NCBI RefSeq assembly: GCF_018598225.1
Contig: NZ_JAHESF010000032.1
Coordinates: 1-64,000, forward strand
Reading direction: 5' to 3'
From: Chryseosolibacter histidinae
Lineage (GTDB): Bacteria; Bacteroidota; Bacteroidia; Cytophagales; Cyclobacteriaceae
Length of the DNA: 64,000 nucleotides
This document shows positions 35,634 to 44,072 of this stretch, piece after piece (position 1 is the stretch's first letter; each line of letters begins with the position of its first letter). The notes beneath the pieces were generated by a model. It was not told where the DNA came from. It saw only the letters and a list, made by a program, of their open reading frames with translations, and made no database searches. The position numbers and the translations under genes were made by a program.

Positions 35634-35960
35634 ATGATCAACGTAACCGATAAAGCCAAAGACAGAATCATGTCCCTGAGACAGGAAGAAGGACATTCAC
35701 CCGCTCACAATATTCGTGTTTCTGTAAAAGGTGGTGGCTGCTCAGGCCTGATGTACGATCTCGGTTTCGACGATAAAGTGAACGCTGCAGACCAGGTGTT
35801 CGAAGACAAGGGCATCAAGATCCTCGTCGATAAAAAGAGCCTGCTCTACCTGCTCGGTACCACACTCGACTTCACCGATGGCCTGAACGGAAAAGGTTTC
35901 CAGTTCATCAACCCCAATGCTTCCCGCACTTGTGGCTGCGGCGAAAGCTTTTCAGTGTAG
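35634..35960 (+). CDS. A-type iron-sulfur carrier protein (IscA/ErpA/HesB family)
   Basis: 108 residues. Carries or delivers Fe-S clusters to client enzymes (for example the radical-SAM QueE encoded in this window). The three ligand cysteines are present: Cys36 in GGGCSGLMYDL, and Cys100 and Cys102 in the C-terminal TCGCGESF. Which of IscA, SufA or ErpA it represents cannot be decided from sequence alone, and no suf/isc genes are adjacent. Converges with the RidA gene after only seven nt; no terminator is visible. Confidence 0.92.
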   Translation: MINVTDKAKDRIMSLRQEEGHSPAHNIRVSVKGGGCSGLMYDLGFDDKVNAADQVFEDKGIKILVDKKSLLYLLGTTLDFTDGLNGKGFQFINPNASRTCGCGESFSV

Positions 35961-35967
35961 CATAAGC

Positions 35968-36381
35968 CTACACCGTAGCAATACACTTCAACTCTATCGC
36001 TATAGGCGTGGGTAGCGCCGTGATCTCTACCGTTGTACGGCACGGCTGGTTATCCTTGAAATATTCTGCGTAGACTTTGTTATAAATCGCAAAGTCTTTT
36101 TTCATGTTGGTGAGAAATACCGTTACATCCACCAGGTTCTCCCAACGTGAGCCTGATGCTTCCAGCACATACCGCACATTCTGAAACACGCTATGGCACT
36201 GCAGCTCGATGTCGTAGCTGACAATGTTTCCCGCAGCATCCAACGTGACGCCTGGAATCTCTTTCGAGCCTCTTTTGCGCGGCCCCACACCGGAAAGAAA
36301 AAGCAGGTTGCCCACCTTCCGGGCATGGGGATAGAGGCCTACGGGTTCCGGAGCCTGATTAGAATGGATTTTATCGTTCAT
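35968..36381 (-). CDS. RidA-family deaminase (2-aminomuconate deaminase-like)
   Basis: 137 residues from ATG 36381 (MNDKIHSNQAPEPVG). The frame is open to 36444 but that part lies in repeat element I. YjgF/YER057c/UK114 fold. Conserved arginine in CRTTVEI and glutamate in IELKCIATV indicate imine/enamine deaminase capacity. The segment GPRKRGSKEIPGVTLDAAGN and VDVTVFLTNMKKDF resembles the 2-aminomuconate deaminase branch more than RidA itself; that is a family-level impression. No kynurenine-pathway gene is adjacent. Confidence 0.87.
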   Translation of the reverse strand: MNDKIHSNQAPEPVGLYPHARKVGNLLFLSGVGPRKRGSKEIPGVTLDAAGNIVSYDIELQCHSVFQNVRYVLEASGSRWENLVDVTVFLTNMKKDFAIYNKVYAEYFKDNQPCRTTVEITALPTPIAIELKCIATV

Positions 36382-36423
36382 GTATTTGATGTTGTTGTCA
36401 ATTTTACTTTTTCGCTCCGGTAG

Positions 36424-36526
36424 AATCCACGGTCGACGGTCCACAGACCACGGCCGTACGTGAATGATACAAAGACTGTCATCTAGGGGTTAACTGCTGT
36501 GGACTGTCGTCTGTGGACCGTGGACT
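36424..36526. repeat. Heptad inverted-repeat element I (word GGTCCAC / GTGGACC)
   Basis: Left arm AATCCAC, GGTCGAC, GGTCCAC, AGACCAC; right arm GCTGTGG, ACTGTCG, TCTGTGG, ACCGTGG, ACT. The last ACTA provides the TAG stop of the DUF4198 gene (minus strand). Same word family as F and O. Confidence 0.75.
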
Positions 36527-37331
36527 ATTTTATCCCAAACACCAGGGTCGCCCAGTAGCTCTGCCAGTCTGCTTTCGGATCTTTTGATGGTACCATTTTC
36601 ACAAAACTTACCATCCACCTCCCGGGATTGCTGATGTGCGTTTCGATGGTGCCGTCTTGCTGGCTGAAGATGTTCTGTGCGGTGGTGCGGTTGTTGTTAA
36701 AATTCAGGACTTTTACTTTCGCCCCGAACACCGGCTTGCCCATATACAGGATCCTGAACTTCACCGGGTCGCCTACCTTCAGCGTATAAGGGTTTTGCTC
36801 CGGAACGATCTCCACCGGAAATCCCACCTCCTTCCTGAAGGTGGCGTCTGTTTTTTCCCCTGCCTGCACCAGGAGCTTGCTATACCTGGCATACAGCTCC
36901 GTTCCGTTCTTAGCCATCGTGTTTGTCTTGCGGCGCTGACCATAGGCTTCGTCCAGTCCGTTGTCTTTCAGGTAGGCGTTGAATTTTTCGGCTTCCATTT
37001 CAGAAGAAGCGTTAGTGCTCTGCATCGCCAGCAGGTAAGTGCCTTCTGCTGTCAGCGGCGTTTTAAGGTTGTCTTTATCTCCTTCCACAACCTGACCTTT
37101 CAGGTCTTTCAGGGTATTCTTCTGATGCAGCTCGAGGCGTTCAAGTCTATCTTTCTTCACGGTCCACGGTTCACCCACAAAGCCCTCGCCTACTTTGAAG
37201 TTCACCACCAGATCTTCTCCCGGCCTGTGAACGAATTTCAGTGGCTGAAGCCAGAACTCACTCGCCTGTGCCAAAAAGCTGCAGGCCAGCAGCGTTGCAA
37301 AGCTCACCAGTTTTTTATTCATCAGTTTCAT
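36525..37331 (-). CDS. DUF4198 family exported protein
   Basis: 268 residues with a signal peptide (LVSFATLLACSFLAQAS). DUF4198 proteins are periplasmic, beta-rich and often linked to metal (nickel/cobalt) uptake or carry a CbiK-like fold; here EFWLQPLKFVHRPGEDLVVNFKVGEGFVGEPW opens the domain and YTLKVGDPVKFRILYMGKPVFGAKVKV is a transthyretin-like strand pair. No metal transporter is nearby, so the role is open. The start codon overlaps the aminopeptidase P stop by ATGA (37328-37331), indicating translational coupling. Confidence 0.82.
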   Translation of the reverse strand: MKLMNKKLVSFATLLACSFLAQASEFWLQPLKFVHRPGEDLVVNFKVGEGFVGEPWTVKKDRLERLELHQKNTLKDLKGQVVEGDKDNLKTPLTAEGTYLLAMQSTNASSEMEAEKFNAYLKDNGLDEAYGQRRKTNTMAKNGTELYARYSKLLVQAGEKTDATFRKEVGFPVEIVPEQNPYTLKVGDPVKFRILYMGKPVFGAKVKVLNFNNNRTTAQNIFSQQDGTIETHISNPGRWMVSFVKMVPSKDPKADWQSYWATLVFGIK

Positions 37332-38629
37332 GATCTTTCATTCATCAGGTCTTCTATCTCTTCGGCCTCTACCGGTATATTTTTCATCAGGTCGAGCACA
37401 CCGTTCTTGCGGATGACCACGTTGTTCTCGATCCTCACACCCAGGCCTTCTTCTTTGATGTAGATGCCGGGCTCCACGGTCCATACCTGCCCCACCTGCA
37501 TCTTGTGATACATGTTACCGACATCATGAACATCGAGCCCGAGCTGGTGCCCTGTGCCATGCATGAAGTATTTTGTGAAAAGCGGTTTCTCTTTGGGCTG
37601 GTTCTTGATGTCTTTGCGATCGATCAGCTTCAGGCCCACGAGCTCGCTCTCCATGATCTTCTGCACTTCCTTGTGATATTCAAAGTAAACAACACCGGGC
37701 TTCAGCATCTTTGTGGCCGCACGTTTCACCCTGAGCACCGCCTCATAAACTTCTTTCTGGCGTTTGGTGAACTTGCCGTTTACCGGGATGGTGCGCGTGA
37801 GGTCTGCGTTGTAGTTGGCATATTCGGCGCCTACATCCAGCAGCAATACGTCACCATCTTTACAGGGTTTGTTATTCTCGATATAATGCAGCACGCAGGA
37901 GTTGGCCCCCGAAGCAATGATGGGTTCGTAGGCAAATCCGCGGGAACCGTTGCGCAAAAACTCGTGAATGTATTCCGCTTCGATCTCGTACTCCATCACA
38001 CCGGGTTTCACAAATTTCAGCACACGCCTGAAAGCCTGTTCCGTGATGTTGCACGCTTGCTGCATCAGCTTGATCTCCTCGTCAGACTTGACGGAGCGCA
38101 GCGCATGCATGATGGGCGCCAGCCGCTCATACTTATGCAGCGGATACTTTTGCTGACACCATTTGATGAAACGGTTATCGCGGCTGTCTACGGCGATCTC
38201 TGCCCGGTAGTGATCGTTTGTATTCAGGTAAACGCGCTCCACATCGCCCATCACCATCATGGTGTTGAACAGCTTCGGAAATTCGGTGGTCCACAACACG
38301 GTCTCGATGCCCGTCAGCTCGCGCGCTTCTTCTTTGGTGAGCTTGTGGCCTTCCCAGGTGGCGATGAGCTCGCTGGTCTCTCGGAGGAAAAGAACCTCGC
38401 GGTATTTTTCATCGGGAAAATCGGGACAAAGCACCAGCACGGTCTCTTCCTGGTCTACACCCGTGAGATAAAAGAGGTCGCTGTTCTGGCGGAAACGCAT
38501 GGTGCCGTCCGAGTTGGTGGGCATGATATCGTTGGCATTGACCACCACCACGGCATTGCCTTTCAGTTTTTTAACAAGGTTCTTACGGTTATTGGTGAAA
38601 AGCCGCTGGTTGATCTTCTGGTAGCGCAT
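37328..38629 (-). CDS. pepP: Xaa-Pro aminopeptidase (aminopeptidase P)
   Basis: M24B metallopeptidase that removes an N-terminal residue before proline. 433 residues, no signal peptide, cytosolic. N-terminal creatinase-like domain (to about 170) then the pita-bread catalytic domain. Metal ligands: Asp in LLLDVGAEYANYNADLTRTIPV (two aspartates), His in HGTGHQLGLDVHDVG, Glu in VEPGIYI and Glu in VRIENNVVI. Cotranscribed with the DUF4198 gene. Confidence 0.95.
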   Translation of the reverse strand: MRYQKINQRLFTNNRKNLVKKLKGNAVVVVNANDIMPTNSDGTMRFRQNSDLFYLTGVDQEETVLVLCPDFPDEKYREVLFLRETSELIATWEGHKLTKEEARELTGIETVLWTTEFPKLFNTMMVMGDVERVYLNTNDHYRAEIAVDSRDNRFIKWCQQKYPLHKYERLAPIMHALRSVKSDEEIKLMQQACNITEQAFRRVLKFVKPGVMEYEIEAEYIHEFLRNGSRGFAYEPIIASGANSCVLHYIENNKPCKDGDVLLLDVGAEYANYNADLTRTIPVNGKFTKRQKEVYEAVLRVKRAATKMLKPGVVYFEYHKEVQKIMESELVGLKLIDRKDIKNQPKEKPLFTKYFMHGTGHQLGLDVHDVGNMYHKMQVGQVWTVEPGIYIKEEGLGVRIENNVVIRKNGVLDLMKNIPVEAEEIEDLMNERS

Positions 38630-38891
38630 AAGGTGTTTAAAGTCCCTAAATTAAGTGATTTCGCCTGTAATCAAACAAACCCGGCCGATCGTTGAAATCA
38701 AGAATCCCGCCACGAAGAAGTGCTTACAGTGTGTCCTGCTTCATTTGCATTCTTTCTGCTACTGTGTGCTTTGTGCGCGCCCGCCGCAGCGATAGCGAAG
38801 GAGGGCCTTTGTGACAAAATTTCGGAGCCCAAGCCACGTTTTCGAAAATACAACGCGCTGGTTATCTTTAACTCTTCTAATCGATCAAACC

Positions 38892-40193
38892 ATGAGAAAA
38901 CTCTTACTTGTTACACTGCTTCTTTTTTTGCTTCACGGAGCTTACGCACAGTGGAAGTACGAACCATCACCTGAAAACCTGAAGAACCGCGAATGGTTTC
39001 AGCAGGCTAAATTCGGACTGTTCATCCACTGGGGCGTGTACAGCGTGCTGGGCGATGGCGAGTGGGTGATGCACCAGCAGCAGATCCCCATCAAAACTTA
39101 CGAGAAGCTCCCCGCTTTTTTCAACCCTACCGAGTTCGACGCGAAGGCCTGGGTAAAGATGGCCAAGGACGCCGGCATGAAATACATTACCATCACCAGC
39201 AAACACCACGATGGTTTCGCCATGTGGGACAGCAAAGTGTCTGACTATAACATCGTGAAACGCACACCTTACGGGAAAGACGTTCTGAAAATGCTAGCCG
39301 ACGAATGCCGCAAAGAAGACATCAAGCTGTTCTTCTATCATTCACAGCTCGATTGGCGTCATCCCGATTATTTTCCCCGTGGCAACACCGGTGGCAATTA
39401 TACGGGCCGTCCTGACCGCGGCGATATGAACAAATACCTCGATTACATGGACGCCCAGCTAACGGAGCTCCTGACCGGCTACGGCGATGTGGCAGGCATC
39501 TGGTTCGATGGCATGTGGGATAAAAAGGATGCTGACTGGCGGCTCGAAAAGACCTACAAGCTTATTCACCAACTTCAACCGGGAGCGTTGGTGGGCAGCA
39601 ATCATCACCGCGCGCCCTACGAAGGAGAAGATTTTCAGATGTTTGAAAAAGACCTGCCGGGCCACAACACCACCGGTTTCTCACCCGAGCAGAAGATCGG
39701 CATGCTGCCCCGCGAAACCTGCGAGACCATCAATCAGTCCTGGGGATTCAACCTGAAGGACGACCGGCACAAAAGCCGCAAGGAGCTCATCCAGTACCTG
39801 GTGAAGGCTGCTGGCTATGACGCCAATTTTCTATTGAATGTAGGCCCCATGCCCAATGGCAAGATCCAGCCTGAGCACATCGAGCTGCTCAAACAAATGG
39901 GCGACTGGCTGAAACAATACGGCGAGACCCTCTATGGCACCCGTGGTGGCCCGCTCACAGCGCGCGACTGGGGTGTTACCACACAGAAGGAAAACAAGGT
40001 GTATGTTCATATCCTGAAATGGTATGATGCCTCGTTGCTTATTCCGTCATGGGGTAAGAAGATCAAGTCGGCAACACTTTTCGCAGACAAAACACCGGTG
40101 AAGTTTTTGGAGAACCAGTATGGCATCACGCTGAGCATACCGAAAGAGAAGCTTGATGAGGTGGATACTGTGATTGAGTTGGAATTGAAATAA
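38892..40193 (+). CDS. Secreted GH29 alpha-L-fucosidase
   Basis: 433 residues from ATG 38892, which opens a signal peptide MRKLLLVTLLLFLLHG ending AYAQ; the frame extends to GTG 38811, but that part lacks signal character. Hydrolyses terminal alpha-L-fucose with retention. Catalytic nucleophile Asp206 in GIWFDGMWD; family motifs FGLFIHWGVYSVLG, TITSKHHDGFAMWDSKVSDYN, FYHSQLDWRHPDYFP and GYDANFLLNVGPMPNG. The C-terminal beta domain is short. It stands alone, not in a SusCD locus; the 262 nt upstream hold no other gene. Confidence 0.94.
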   Translation: MRKLLLVTLLLFLLHGAYAQWKYEPSPENLKNREWFQQAKFGLFIHWGVYSVLGDGEWVMHQQQIPIKTYEKLPAFFNPTEFDAKAWVKMAKDAGMKYITITSKHHDGFAMWDSKVSDYNIVKRTPYGKDVLKMLADECRKEDIKLFFYHSQLDWRHPDYFPRGNTGGNYTGRPDRGDMNKYLDYMDAQLTELLTGYGDVAGIWFDGMWDKKDADWRLEKTYKLIHQLQPGALVGSNHHRAPYEGEDFQMFEKDLPGHNTTGFSPEQKIGMLPRETCETINQSWGFNLKDDRHKSRKELIQYLVKAAGYDANFLLNVGPMPNGKIQPEHIELLKQMGDWLKQYGETLYGTRGGPLTARDWGVTTQKENKVYVHILKWYDASLLIPSWGKKIKSATLFADKTPVKFLENQYGITLSIPKEKLDEVDTVIELELK

Positions 40194-40208
40194 TCAGTTG
40201 TAGTGTAA

Positions 40209-40303
40209 AAGTACGAGATACGAGGTACGAAGTACGATAGCCCAGTCTGCATTCATCGTACTTCGTATTTCGTACTTCGTATTTCGTACCTCGTACTTCT
40301 CCC
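40209..40303. repeat. Heptad inverted-repeat element J (word AAGTACG / TTCGTAC)
   Basis: Left arm AAGTACG, AGATACG, AGGTACG, AAGTACG; right arm ATCGTAC, TTCGTAT, TTCGTAC, TTCGTAT, TTCGTAC, CTCGTAC. The clearest seven-base periodicity in the window. Between two plus-strand genes, 15 nt after the fucosidase stop. Confidence 0.8.
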
Positions 40304-40323
40304 ATCGGCTTAAACTCACATTG

Positions 40324-41283
40324 ATGAACCCAATCAAAATAGCCACCGCCCAGTTCGAGAACCGCAGTGGCGACAAAACGTATAACCTGGGCGTGATCGA
40401 GGCGATGGCCCAAGCCGCAGCCCGGCAGGGATCGCATGCCATTGCTTTCCACGAATGTTCCATTACGGGTTATACTTTTGCCCGGCATCTTTCAAAAGAA
40501 CAAATGCTTGACCTTGCCGAAGTGATCCCGGGCGGCGAAAGCATCCGGAGGCTTCAGCAGATCGCCGCAGCGCATAACATCGTTGTGCTGGCAGGTTTGT
40601 TCGAAAAAGACGCGGCGGACAATCTTTTCAAAGCGTACGTCTGTGTAGACCGTAACGGGTTGGTGGCCAAACACCGCAAGCTTCATCCTTTCATCAATCC
40701 TCACCTCATACCGGGCGATCGGTATACCGTATTCGAGATCATGGGATGGAAATGTGGCATCCTGATCTGCTACGACAACAATGTGATTGAGAACGTGCGT
40801 GCCACGGCATTGCTGGGCGCAGAGATCATCTTCATGCCGCACGTCACCATGTGCACGCCTTCAACACGGCCGGGGGCCGGATTTGTAGATCCGCAGCTGT
40901 GGCATAACCGCGAAGCAGACCCCACATCGCTCCGGGCCGAATTCGATGGACTGAAAGGCCGCGCGTGGCTCATGAAATGGCTGCCGGCCCGCGCCTACGA
41001 CAACGGGGTGTATGTAGTTTTTTCAAACCCTATCGGGATGGACGACGACCAGCTCAAGAACGGCTGCGCCATGATCCTGGACCCGTTCGGTGATATCGTG
41101 GCAGAATGCAGAAAGCTGGGTGATGAGTTTGCCGTGGCAACACTCACGTACGAGAAACTTCAGCTGAGCGGAGGTTATCGTTATAAAAAAGCAAGAAGGC
41201 CTGACTTGTACGGAACGATCCTAAGTCAGGCCCACCATCCGGAACAAAAGGTTGTTTGGATGAAAGAAACCGGTGATCAGTAA
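40324..41283 (+). CDS. Nitrilase-superfamily carbon-nitrogen hydrolase
   Basis: 319 residues from ATG 40324 (a TTG just before it is also in frame). Cytosolic. Catalytic triad: Glu44 (AFHECSITGY), Lys119 (KHRKLHPF), Cys149 (ILICYDNN). Hydrolyses an amide, nitrile or N-carbamoyl bond; the member resembles N-carbamoylputrescine or beta-ureidopropionase-like amidases but the substrate is not fixed by these motifs. The substrate region GAEIIFMPHVTMCTPSTRPG is unusual in having an insertion. No adjacent gene suggests a pathway. Confidence 0.88.
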   Translation: MNPIKIATAQFENRSGDKTYNLGVIEAMAQAAARQGSHAIAFHECSITGYTFARHLSKEQMLDLAEVIPGGESIRRLQQIAAAHNIVVLAGLFEKDAADNLFKAYVCVDRNGLVAKHRKLHPFINPHLIPGDRYTVFEIMGWKCGILICYDNNVIENVRATALLGAEIIFMPHVTMCTPSTRPGAGFVDPQLWHNREADPTSLRAEFDGLKGRAWLMKWLPARAYDNGVYVVFSNPIGMDDDQLKNGCAMILDPFGDIVAECRKLGDEFAVATLTYEKLQLSGGYRYKKARRPDLYGTILSQAHHPEQKVVWMKETGDQ

Positions 41284-41285
41284 TC

Positions 41286-41340
41286 AGTGTTTGGTATTCA
41301 GCAGTTCCGTAAAGACCGGTTACCGAATACCGATAACCAC
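41286..41340. repeat. Heptad inverted-repeat element K (word GGTATTC / GAATACC)
   Basis: Left arm contains GTTTGGTATTCAG; right arm GGTTACC, GAATACC, GATAACC. Short element filling the gap between convergent nitrilase and DUF4199 genes and touching the DUF4199 stop. Related to element B through GGTTACC. Confidence 0.55.
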
Positions 41341-41801
41341 TACATGGTTGCTTTGTCGGTCTCGACGTAATTGAGCAACAGGTACGTGATCGTCATGCCC
41401 GAGAATGTTCCTTCCAGTGTTACTGCGGCGGCGGCAATGTATTCATTGAGGAAACGCCCCATGGGTTCTCTTTCAATGATAGAGGCCATCAGGTTCTGAT
41501 CCGCCTTGAGATACAGCAGCAGGAAAGCAGCAAATGTTGAAGCCCCGATCACAGACGTGGCCACACCAATGCTCAGGCCGCGGAAATAATTCAGGTGCCC
41601 GGCATGCGTGCGTTTGTATTGCTTCATGGCAGAATAAATGCCGCCCAGCATAATGAACAAATTCAGCAGCCTCAGCTCAATGATGTGCACTAAACCGAGC
41701 GCATACATGACAAAGAAATATACGATCAGTCCCAATGCGATCAGCGTCCCATAAATTTCAGGTATGCGATCAGGTCTGTTCCAAAGATTCAGATTTTTCA
41801 T
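41340..41801 (-). CDS. DUF4199 membrane protein (copy a)
   Basis: 153 residues from ATG 41801 (MKNLNLWNRPDRIPEIYG); a longer open frame to 41873 runs into repeat element L. Four predicted membrane helices: about 17-38, 42-62, 75-98 and 125-147. About half identical to the next gene (copy b), sharing NRIPE-YG, ELRLLNL, NYFR and EPMGR-LN. Bacteroidota-specific family of unknown function. The two copies lie in tandem on the minus strand. Confidence 0.85.
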   Translation of the reverse strand: MKNLNLWNRPDRIPEIYGTLIALGLIVYFFVMYALGLVHIIELRLLNLFIMLGGIYSAMKQYKRTHAGHLNYFRGLSIGVATSVIGASTFAAFLLLYLKADQNLMASIIEREPMGRFLNEYIAAAAVTLEGTFSGMTITYLLLNYVETDKATM

Positions 41802-41850
41802 AACCACTCCTTTTGAGAATGATTCAAAAAAACTGTGCCGCAGGGAAATA

Positions 41851-41993
41851 ATTGACAGTTGACAAATACACAATTGACAACGTGTACGGTTGCTTCAACT
41901 TACGTGCTCCGATTCGAAGCAGCCGCCTGGATGCCCAGGCCCAATCCGTTGTCAATTGCGCCCGATGACTATCGGGTTTGTCAATTGTCAACT
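41851..41993. repeat. Heptad inverted-repeat element L (word TTGACAA / TTGTCAA) with nested CCCGAT hairpin
   Basis: Left arm TTGACAG, TTGACAA, ATACACAA, TTGACAA (to 41880); right arm GTTGTCAATTG (41949-), CCCGATGACTATCGGG (41961-41976), then TTTGTCAATTGTCAACTT. The right arm enters the 3' end of DUF4199 copy b and its TCA (minus TGA) is the stop codon. Same word as P. Confidence 0.75.
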
Positions 41994-42458
41994 TTTCTGA
42001 TCGATCGGTACATTCACTTCATCCGTGTGAACGTAGTTGATCAGGATGAACGTAACGAGCAGGCCGGAGAACAGTCCTTCGAGTGCTACGATGAAGGAAG
42101 CGATGTAAGGATTCAGGTAACGACCCATGGGCTCATTTTTAACGATGGAGTCCATCAGGGCCGGATCCAGCTTCATGTACATGAAAAGAAATACGGCAAA
42201 GATCACGGAGCCGATCGCGCCTGTTGCGACGCCGGTGATCAGCGCTCTGAAATAATTGAGATTGGAGCCGTGGGTTTCCTTGAATTTCTTCAGGGCGAAG
42301 TACACACCAGCCACAAGGATCAGCAGGTTCAGCAAGCGCAACTCAACGTGGTGTGACAGTCCCGTAAAGTGCATGACCAGAAAATACACCGTGAGACCTA
42401 CTCCAATACGCAGGCCATAACTTTCAGGAATACGATTAGGATTGTTAAAGAAACTCAT
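41988..42458 (-). CDS. DUF4199 membrane protein (copy b)
   Basis: 156 residues, four membrane helices, tandem paralogue of copy a. Conserved NRIPESYGLRIGVGLTVYFLV opening, HVELRLLNLLILVAGVYFAL, NYFRALITGVATGAIGSVIF and NEPMGRYLNPYIASF. The last residues before the stop (DQKS) and the stop codon lie in repeat element L. Function unknown. Divergent from the SRPBCC gene. Confidence 0.85.
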   Translation of the reverse strand: MSFFNNPNRIPESYGLRIGVGLTVYFLVMHFTGLSHHVELRLLNLLILVAGVYFALKKFKETHGSNLNYFRALITGVATGAIGSVIFAVFLFMYMKLDPALMDSIVKNEPMGRYLNPYIASFIVALEGLFSGLLVTFILINYVHTDEVNVPIDQKS

Positions 42459-42470
42459 AGGATTTAAAGG

Positions 42471-42486
42471 TTAGGGTACACCCTAA
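42471..42486. promoter_or_regulatory. Inverted repeat TTAGGGT-AC-ACCCTAA between divergent genes, possible operator
   Basis: Seven-bp arms with a 2-bp centre, followed by TTTTTT on the plus strand. It is 12 nt upstream of DUF4199 copy b and about 90 nt upstream of the SRPBCC gene. Read as RNA on the plus strand it resembles a short terminator, but no plus-strand gene precedes it, so an operator or a leader hairpin of the minus gene is more likely. Confidence 0.4.
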
Positions 42487-42576
42487 TTTTTTGATTTTTT
42501 AATAGATTTACAACGTTTTCGAAGCGCTATATTTTCATTATATTAACTCTTTACACCTCCCCTAACCTTATTTTCT

Positions 42577-43575
42577 ATGATCAAAAAAATTTTACTGGGA
42601 CTACTGGGACTGATCGTTCTGTTAGTCATTGTTGGTTTCCTTCTTCCCGGAAAGATGGAGATCTCGCGCAGCATTACGGTGAACGCGCCGGCCGAGTATT
42701 CATTTGAAGAAGTGAACGGCCTGGAGAACTGGAACCGCTGGTCGTACTGGAACACGCTTGACACTACCATGACGATCAACTATGGAGAGAAAACAGCAGG
42801 CGCAGGCGCATTTTATACCTGGGCCAGCCAGGATATGGGAAATGGCAAACTCACCATCACCGAAAGCACTCCTTTCAAGGCGATCAAGGCCGACCTCGAC
42901 TTTATGGAACAGGGTACCGCCAAAGCGTGGTATGACTTTGAGCCCGAAGGCGAAGCCACAAAAGTGACCATGAGCTTCTCTTCCGATTTTGGCATGAATC
43001 CGCTGGTGCGCTGGATGGGTGTGTTCATGCGCCCCGAGATGAACAAAGCCTTTGAGCATAACCTCAACAAGATCAAAGAACTGGCCGAAGGCAAACCGAG
43101 GTTCTCTGTTGCCATCACACAAGAGAAGGTTGCTCCCGTTACCTACGTGGGCCTGAAGCACACCATGAACCCACAGGATATGCAGGCCATCAGCAAAGAG
43201 ATGTCGAGAATGTACGGCGAACTGTTCACAGCGCTCAAGAAATCAAAAGTGGAGCTGGCCGGCGCACCGTTCGCCCTGTATCCCAGCTACAGCGAAACAT
43301 CGATGGATATGGTTTGCGCGCTGCCGGTAGCGGCCAATGCCAAGCTGCCTTCCAAATACGCGGTGATGACAAACGAAGGTGGCAACGCTGTGAAGGCCAT
43401 CCACAAAGGCGCTTACGAGAAGCTCGAAGCCACGCACAACGAAATCGCCAAGTTCATGGAATTCAAAAAGCTTCAATCCAACGGCGCGCCCTGGGAAGTT
43501 TATGTAACCGATCCCGGCGTTGAAAAAGATACCGCCAAATGGATCACGGAAGTTTATTATCCTGTGAAGAATTAA
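42577..43575 (+). CDS. SRPBCC domain plus GyrI-like effector-binding domain protein
   Basis: 332 residues. N-terminal membrane anchor (about 4-24, LLGLLGLIVLLVIVGFLLP), an SRPBCC (START-like ligand-binding) domain (about 30-170; ISRSITVNAPAEYSFEEV) and a C-terminal GyrI-like/AraC effector-binding domain (about 180-332; VTYVGLKHTMNPQDM, KAIHKGAYEKLEATHNEI, WEVYVTDPGVEKDTAKW). The combination is common in Bacteroidota; both domains bind small hydrophobic ligands, but no reaction is known. It has no DNA-binding region. Confidence 0.88.
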   Translation: MIKKILLGLLGLIVLLVIVGFLLPGKMEISRSITVNAPAEYSFEEVNGLENWNRWSYWNTLDTTMTINYGEKTAGAGAFYTWASQDMGNGKLTITESTPFKAIKADLDFMEQGTAKAWYDFEPEGEATKVTMSFSSDFGMNPLVRWMGVFMRPEMNKAFEHNLNKIKELAEGKPRFSVAITQEKVAPVTYVGLKHTMNPQDMQAISKEMSRMYGELFTALKKSKVELAGAPFALYPSYSETSMDMVCALPVAANAKLPSKYAVMTNEGGNAVKAIHKGAYEKLEATHNEIAKFMEFKKLQSNGAPWEVYVTDPGVEKDTAKWITEVYYPVKN

Positions 43576-43579
43576 AAAA

Positions 43580-43714
43580 TTGTCCATGGTCCATGGTCGA
43601 TAGTCCATGGTTAGTGTTGTGAATCGGCAAAGTTCCGCCTCAATGATCACTTTGTCTCAGAACACAAACGGTTAAAGGTCCACTATGATGCTATGGACCA
43701 TGGACTATCGACTT
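43580..43714. repeat. Heptad inverted-repeat element M (word TGGTCCA / TGGACCA)
   Basis: Left arm TTGTCCA, TGGTCCA, TGGTCGA, TAGTCCA (43580 on); right arm GCTATGG, ACCATGG, ACTATCG (43690-43714). Starts four nt after the SRPBCC stop and ends eight nt before the next ATG. Variant of the GTCCAC family. Confidence 0.7.
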
Positions 43715-43722
43715 TCATTCTA

Positions 43723-44019
43723 ATGACTCTAGAAGAATTCAAATCCTCCCTCTCCGCTCCGCAGCCTCCGTCTGGCATCAGCGCCTTGCTGAAAGCGCTC
43801 TGGTATGATGGCAAGGGCGACTGGGAAACATCCCACAACATTGCACAGGATATCCATTCCCCTGAAGGTTCCTGGATCCACGCTTACCTTCATCGCAAAG
43901 AAGGCGATACAGGAAATGCCTCGTACTGGTATCACCGCGCCGGAAGATCGATGCCCGGCAGCACCCTGGAAAAAGAGTGGGAAGATATCTCCCGCGATCT
44001 GCTGAAGCGAAGGGAATAA
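43723..44019 (+). CDS. Small cytosolic protein of unknown function
   Basis: 98 residues from ATG 43723 (MTLEEFKSSL); a longer frame to 43693 lies in repeat element M. Rich in Trp, His and Ser: ALWYDGKGDWETSHNIAQDI, SWIHAYLHRKEGDTGNASYWYHRAGR. The spacing of these suggests a helical-repeat (TPR-like) fold. Similar short proteins occur as hypothetical proteins in many bacteria; no reaction is known. It converges with the GH3 gene. Confidence 0.75.
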   Translation: MTLEEFKSSLSAPQPPSGISALLKALWYDGKGDWETSHNIAQDIHSPEGSWIHAYLHRKEGDTGNASYWYHRAGRSMPGSTLEKEWEDISRDLLKRRE

Positions 44020-44023
44020 CAAC

Positions 44024-44057
44024 CCTTTGAGGGGTTTAAAACCCTCAAAGGGTTAGG
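44024..44057. terminator. Hairpin between convergent genes, probable bidirectional terminator
   Basis: AACCCTTTGAGGG (44024-44036) and CCCTCAAAGGGTT (44045-44057) pair perfectly. No T run follows on either strand, so it may work with other factors. It ends the glucan locus on the minus strand. Confidence 0.55.
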
Positions 44058-44072
44058 GTTGGGGTTGATCGA

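Noticed and set aside
37505-38695. 396-codon plus-strand open frame
   Set aside because: Antisense to aminopeptidase P, whose metal ligands are all readable on the minus strand.
38720-38974. 84-codon frame with a hydrophobic start upstream of the fucosidase
   Set aside because: Overlaps the fucosidase signal peptide in another frame and breaks down into low-quality sequence after the hydrophobic part.
40209-40303. CRISPR array
   Set aside because: The regular repeats are 7 bp with no spacers and the second half is the inverse of the first; no cas gene is present.
42471-42492. Plus-strand intrinsic terminator
   Set aside because: Shape fits (stem plus T6) but no plus-strand gene ends upstream; kept as a possible operator or leader hairpin.
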